Shown: positions 59,201 to 61,845 of the stretch, piece after piece
How the letters are laid out: every line of letters begins with the position of its first letter
Numbering within the stretch: the first letter of the stretch is position 1
NCBI GenBank assembly: GCA_012840135.1
Contig: DUMA01000039.1
Coordinates: 1 to 61,845 of the forward strand
Reading direction: 5' to 3'
DNA from: Thermoanaerobacterales bacterium
Lineage (GTDB): Bacteria > Bacillota > Thermosediminibacteria > Thermosediminibacterales > Tepidanaerobacteraceae
DNA: 61,845 nucleotides
Position numbers and translations under genes: made by a program
The notes under the pieces: generated by a model
The model's input: the letters and a program-made list of their open reading frames with translations, nothing else
What the model was told of the DNA's origin: nothing
Databases searched by the model: none

Positions 59201-59782
59201 TTCCCATTTTCTTCCTGATATCCTTTCGAATTCTCTTTTAAATTTTTCGTATGTCCCGTCAAGAGACATCTGTCTTTCCAGGTCCGCGACCCAGGGAATA
59301 GACCCGCAAAAGCCCTGCATGTCATTAAAAACGCGGTTGAACACTTTAACGATGGCATCCTTATGGGTTTTCGAATCGGCATCGGCTTTTGAGTCAATAT
59401 TAAAGAGGATGACATCTGCCGATATGTCCCCTGCCATCTTCATATCCGCCAGCACCATGGGGTCCTCTATTTTATCGTAAAAATATTCTATAGCCTTCTT
59501 CCCTTTCACCACTTTGTTTTCAAGCAGGTAAGATAGTATCTTAAGAAAGTGGGATTTACCGCTGCCAAAAAAGCCCGAAATCCATACCCCCATCTTGTCT
59601 GTATGCCCGATAATCCCTTTTTTATATGCCTCAAAAAAGTCACTGAAATACCCTTTCAGCTCCCTGGTAACCACATACTCTTCCAGTTCTTGATAAATAT
59701 TTTCTTCATCTTCCTGCCCAATTTTAATGACGCCTTTGATATCCCTGTCAATTTTTTTATAGAACATATCCCTGATTCGCAT
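56222..59782 (-). CDS. brxC: BrxC, large P-loop ATPase of BREX
   Basis: A 1,186-residue protein (family about 1,200). The N-terminal P-loop is GFFGSGKS (70-77), with a Walker B-like FCVDEIGQYIG and sensor WVIVTSQQDIDSVT. Long helical and coiled-coil stretches fill the C-terminal half (about 750-1,150). BrxC is an ATPase essential to BREX defence. It starts 23 bases after brxB and ends 31 bases before pglX. Confidence 0.93.
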   Translation of the reverse strand: MRIRDMFYKKIDRDIKGVIKIGQEDEENIYQELEEYVVTRELKGYFSDFFEAYKKGIIGHTDKMGVWISGFFGSGKSHFLKILSYLLENKVVKGKKAIEYFYDKIEDPMVLADMKMAGDISADVILFNIDSKADADSKTHKDAIVKVFNRVFNDMQGFCGSIPWVADLERQMSLDGTYEKFKREFERISGRKWEDAREDFYYEEDAIVEALASATKMSEEAARNWYNKAEENYTLTVDKFAKRVREYIENKGKNHHVVFCVDEIGQYIGDNPGLMLNLQTVVEDLGTECGGKAWVIVTSQQDIDSVTKVKGNDFSKIQGRFNTRISLSSANVDEVIKKRILKKTQVATDTLKLLYENKSSILKNLITFSADTPEKKFYADSDDFAEVYPFIPYQFNLLQQVFTSIRIHGASGKHLSEGERSMISSFQEAAIYYADCEEGTLIPFSAFYDTIETFLDSNIRTVIIHAQDNSNLNDFDVELLKVLFMIKYVKEIPANIENLATLLARHIDEDKIDLKKKIEESLSRLIKETLVQKDGDEYIFLTHEEQDINREIKNIQVDIADVIQKVSEVIFEDIYPDKKFKYSSRYHFPFNQIVDDRFYRGNQGNEIGVKIITPYYDPGSEMTQLEFKEMSQRENNLIVKLPSYTAFLEEMEEVLKIEAYLRKNGGTVSTQTMEEIKNRKRSEIGKRKERVKSLLVDALKAAEIYVNSQKLDIREKDPVERINEGLKMLIDCNYTKLGYINSFINSPGDINNILTQETVQMSLVDDPNKLALDELASYIGRNTERNIPVTMKTVITVFQKAPYGWNEEDIEGLIARLFKAQEIKLQINGGYLDVNDRELVKYLTRREYAEKLLIEKRIKISPVLINSAKDVAKEVFGISALPSDEDGLMARIKEVMQRECQSIDKLLENYKYARYPGKDVLEEGKKLFTALLKLRDAKEFFEEIQNKKDELLDYGDYAHDVKKFFDPEGKQKEIFDKGLHMVEVYEKNKTYVLDETAIELYKQIDRIINSKEPYSEVFKLPQLIDRFAAKFAELLEEEARPIKEVVKSDKQKVLDELSSYSFKDRYYEKYRKGFDDLLNRLDRADNFYEVIAMKEESDRLKLRYLEEIAKEAEKQKYSHEGASIVAETPEGRVELPKQKKIVNISIAHLLHGTRNIESKDDIDKLLAEIRARLERELDENTIIKLV

Positions 59783-59805
59783 ATCTTCGCCCCCTCGCTT
59801 ATCCT

Positions 59806-60390
59806 TTAAAATCTCTCAATGAGCCTGAAGGCCCGATAATAGTTATCGTCTTTGATTTCGTCAAGCAGGACAAGTTCAAGTCCGTCATACGTGCCTGGGA
59901 AAAACATGATAAGCGGCACATTATCTACTACCGCGTGCAAATTATTGAGAATAGTATGTGACCTGATAATCGGCCATGCTTTCCCCACGCCAGTTAGAAA
60001 TATAATATTCTTATCTTCCACCCGTTCACGAATGTATTGGACAATCAAATCATTTTTGCCTGTTAACCTTAATGCCTTCTTTGTAGCATTGAAGACGTAT
60101 TCGCTGCCTTTTTCCGCTTCCATTTCTATGTTTTTCGCAAGGTATCCTTTAGCCTCAAGAATATCAAGCATTATTTCGTAAAGGTCAAATTCTTTGATTG
60201 TGTATCCATTGATACCGTTCTTGAATTTTTCTTTTAAAAACTGTATATGTTCACGGACAAGGAGTTCATATTTGGGCTCGTAATCGAAGATATAGAATCC
60301 GATTTCGTTACCGAGTCCTTTGTTTTCAACGAAGGACTTTTTCTGTATGGCTGGAATTAAGGCATCAAGCCTTTCGTATATTGTCTTCAT
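59806..60390 (-). CDS. brxB: BrxB (DUF1788) of BREX
   Basis: About 194 residues, the DUF1788 type: RLDALIPAIQKKSF near the start, IGFYIFDYEPK, IIFLTGVGKAWPIIRSH and LIMFFPGTYDG are family hallmarks. Function is structural or unknown. The ATG at 60390 lies 6 bases after GAGGTG; the GTG at 60399 overlaps it. It lies between brxA and brxC, as in the canonical type I order. Confidence 0.92.
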   Translation of the reverse strand: MKTIYERLDALIPAIQKKSFVENKGLGNEIGFYIFDYEPKYELLVREHIQFLKEKFKNGINGYTIKEFDLYEIMLDILEAKGYLAKNIEMEAEKGSEYVFNATKKALRLTGKNDLIVQYIRERVEDKNIIFLTGVGKAWPIIRSHTILNNLHAVVDNVPLIMFFPGTYDGLELVLLDEIKDDNYYRAFRLIERF

Positions 60391-60421
60391 TACATTCACC
60401 TCGCCTTCGTTCGAAAAAGCA

Positions 60422-61066
60422 TTAATTAATTCCGAGGAATATGTTTAGAATTGCTTTTTCGCCCTTATCTTTCAAATGTTCGATAATCGAACGATCAAGG
60501 ACAGGCTTAATAATTTTTCTATCTTTTTTGTTATTGATAAGCCCTGCTTCAAAAAAAATCCTGATGAATACCTGTTTTAATTTATAAAAGGTGTAATCAT
60601 CCCAAGACGCTACTTTCTCGCTCTGTTCCTTTTTTCTGTCAAAAAAGATGTTAAAATCTTTGTCCTCAATAACATAATCCTTTACTATTAATTTTTCTTT
60701 AAACACTTCATTCATAAATTCAAAGAAAAGCCTGTCGGTCTTCATAATGGTGTACAATACTATTAGCTTGCCCGTTTCTATATCACCATGGGCTAACTTA
60801 TGCAGCAAAACCTCATCCAGAACTTTTAGCCTTTTCAAAACCATAGACGTGATTTCTTTTCTGCGAGCTTCTGTGTTTACCTGAAAAATGTTATCATAGA
60901 GTGCTTTTTCTTTTATTTCGTTATCTTTCAAACCCTGCAGCACAAGATTTGCAGCCTTTTTCATCTCCAGAAAAAGGAACGGCAACGTTTTAATTATAGT
61001 CTTATATTCCATTTCTTCCATCATCTCAAGATCACTCTTTTCTATCCTTCTTAGTATTTCAATCAT
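60422..61066 (-). CDS. brxA: BrxA (DUF1819) of BREX
   Basis: A 214-residue mostly helical protein of the DUF1819 family, with WDDYTFYKLKQVFIRIFFEA and KDRKIIKPVLDRSIIEHLKD near the C-terminus. BrxA is a small DNA-binding protein in known type I systems. It follows the RHH gene by 25 bases and precedes brxB by 31. Ribosome binding site is weak, suggesting coupling to the upstream gene. Confidence 0.88.
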   Translation of the reverse strand: MIEILRRIEKSDLEMMEEMEYKTIIKTLPFLFLEMKKAANLVLQGLKDNEIKEKALYDNIFQVNTEARRKEITSMVLKRLKVLDEVLLHKLAHGDIETGKLIVLYTIMKTDRLFFEFMNEVFKEKLIVKDYVIEDKDFNIFFDRKKEQSEKVASWDDYTFYKLKQVFIRIFFEAGLINNKKDRKIIKPVLDRSIIEHLKDKGEKAILNIFLGIN

Positions 61067-61091
61067 TGGGCATTATGCAAAAACTCGCATC

Positions 61092-61445
61092 CTACGCTTT
61101 TTCGCAATTAGCATCAATTAAGCCACCAACTATTTCCCCCTTATCGAGGGTGTAAAAATAGGTATAAACTATGTTGCGCAAAAGGCGGCTAATTGTCACG
61201 TTATACTTTTTAGCCAAACCCTGAATATATGACAGTTCCGCATCCGACACCTTGATGTTAATCATTTTCCCCAAACGAGACTGGAAAGTGTAATCTTCAA
61301 GTAATTGCTCTGGTTGAAAATGGTATAAAATATACATGATCATTTTTGCACGAGTTGAAGCAAGCTGGTTTTGCTGTGCATACTCCTTGAGCAAGCTATG
61401 CATTTTGGGTGAAACAACTGTCCAAATTTCATTCTTTTTTTTCAC
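61092..61445 (-). CDS. Tandem ribbon-helix-helix protein heading the BREX operon
   Basis: About 117 residues. MINIKVSDAELSYIQGLAKK followed by YNVTISRLLRNIV has the beta-helix-helix pattern of an Arc/CopG repressor. The N-terminal part (EIWTVVSPKMHSLLKEYAQQ, STRAKMIMYILYHF) reads as a second such unit. It is therefore probably a two-RHH DNA-binding protein that could control the operon. The GTG start at 61445 has GAGGTG 8 bases upstream; an ATG at 61475 has none. Known BREX regulators are usually WYL proteins (BrxR). Confidence 0.6.
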   Translation of the reverse strand: MKKKNEIWTVVSPKMHSLLKEYAQQNQLASTRAKMIMYILYHFQPEQLLEDYTFQSRLGKMINIKVSDAELSYIQGLAKKYNVTISRLLRNIVYTYFYTLDKGEIVGGLIDANCEKA

Positions 61446-61479
61446 CAAGTCAACACCTCGCACACAGTCATCCAATATA

Positions 61480-61508
61480 ATAGTAAATCATGTAACAATA
61501 TTTATCAA
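61480..61508 (-). promoter_or_regulatory. Promoter of the BREX operon
   Basis: On the - strand TTGATA (61508-61503), a 17-base spacer and TACTAT (61485-61480). The start would lie about 25-30 bases before the GTG at 61445, leaving a short leader. Confidence 0.6.
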
Positions 61509-61600
61509 GTTTTTTTTTAGATTTTTCTTTCAAATTTAGAATCAGTAAAAACCAGCTATATATTTAAAATAATCTCCACTCCAACCCCCACACCCCTCAA

Positions 61601-61750
61601 CCCCTTATCCCTTCTTGCCTTGAACCTATTTTCCTATTTCTTTCCAGATAATAAAGTCCGCTCTAAAATTCCAAATTTTCATCCCATTTATTAACATTTA
61701 TTCCTTAATTCTTGTAACAATTTTTAAAATAAAGTCGGTTCCAAATAGGG
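61601..61750 (-). repeat. Island-edge repeats, right side, inverted to the left side
   Basis: 61601-61626 is the inverted form of 32116-32141 (23 of 26 bases). 61726-61750 is the inverted form of 31054-31077 (about 21 of 25). A weaker relative (GCGGACTTTATTAT on -) lies at about 61,650-61,663. The rest of 61,509-61,845 is AT-rich with TTAAGGGTTAAGG runs and no gene. Confidence 0.5.
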
Positions 61751-61845
61751 ATATGTTGAAAGGAAAATAGGAATAAGTTTCATGGGTTAAGGGTTAAGGT
61801 TTTATTTCACCCTTTCAGTTGCTATATCAATATTATCTTCAATAC

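Overview
The window looks like chromosomal DNA from a thermophilic, anaerobic, spore-forming Firmicute (Clostridia, Thermoanaerobacter/Thermosediminibacter-like). The evidence is a secondary alcohol dehydrogenase very close to the Thermoanaerobacter brockii enzyme, an SspH-type spore protein, a spore photoproduct lyase homologue, AGGAGG ribosome binding sites and AT-rich intergenic DNA. The genus is inference.

Region 1 (1-27,020) is ordinary core DNA: NADP-dependent alcohol dehydrogenase, Lgt, a thioesterase, SspH, a thiamine-binding-like protein, an OPT oligopeptide transporter behind a 17-codon upstream ORF, a PqqD-PepV in-frame fusion, an NfeD/SPFH pair, an ECF sigma/anti-sigma pair and an FMN glutamate-synthase-like enzyme. 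Next comes a two-gene operon (opine-dehydrogenase-like plus B12-binding mutase-like) behind a perfect promoter and a cyclic-di-AMP (ydaO) riboswitch. Ogt and a SplB-like radical SAM protein follow, then a SAM-I-riboswitch-controlled methionine operon (metY-metX-metF-metH).

Region 2 (27,100-30,900) is a transition zone with truncated genes (HxlR, PNPOx, LysE) and a cysteine-rich group (SigZ, DUF2703, CopZ-like) that suggests metal or thiol stress.

Region 3 (about 31,050-61,750) is a defence island. It holds a Doc-type toxin-antitoxin pair, a Gabija-like pair, a decayed Tn7-like transposition operon (TnsB without its catalytic core, TnsC with a frameshift and a stop, TniQ without a visible start), an IetAS (ATPase plus subtilisin) pair, a plasmid-like replication remnant, and a type I BREX operon (RHH regulator, brxA, brxB, brxC, pglX, pglZ, brxL, plus a DUF5655 nuclease). 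pglX carries a single-base frameshift. Related AT-rich sequences lie in opposite orientation at the two edges of the island (31,054-32,282 and 61,601-61,750). I read these as possible ends of the Tn7-like element that collected the defence genes; this is inference.

No rRNA, tRNA or CRISPR array was recognised by eye.
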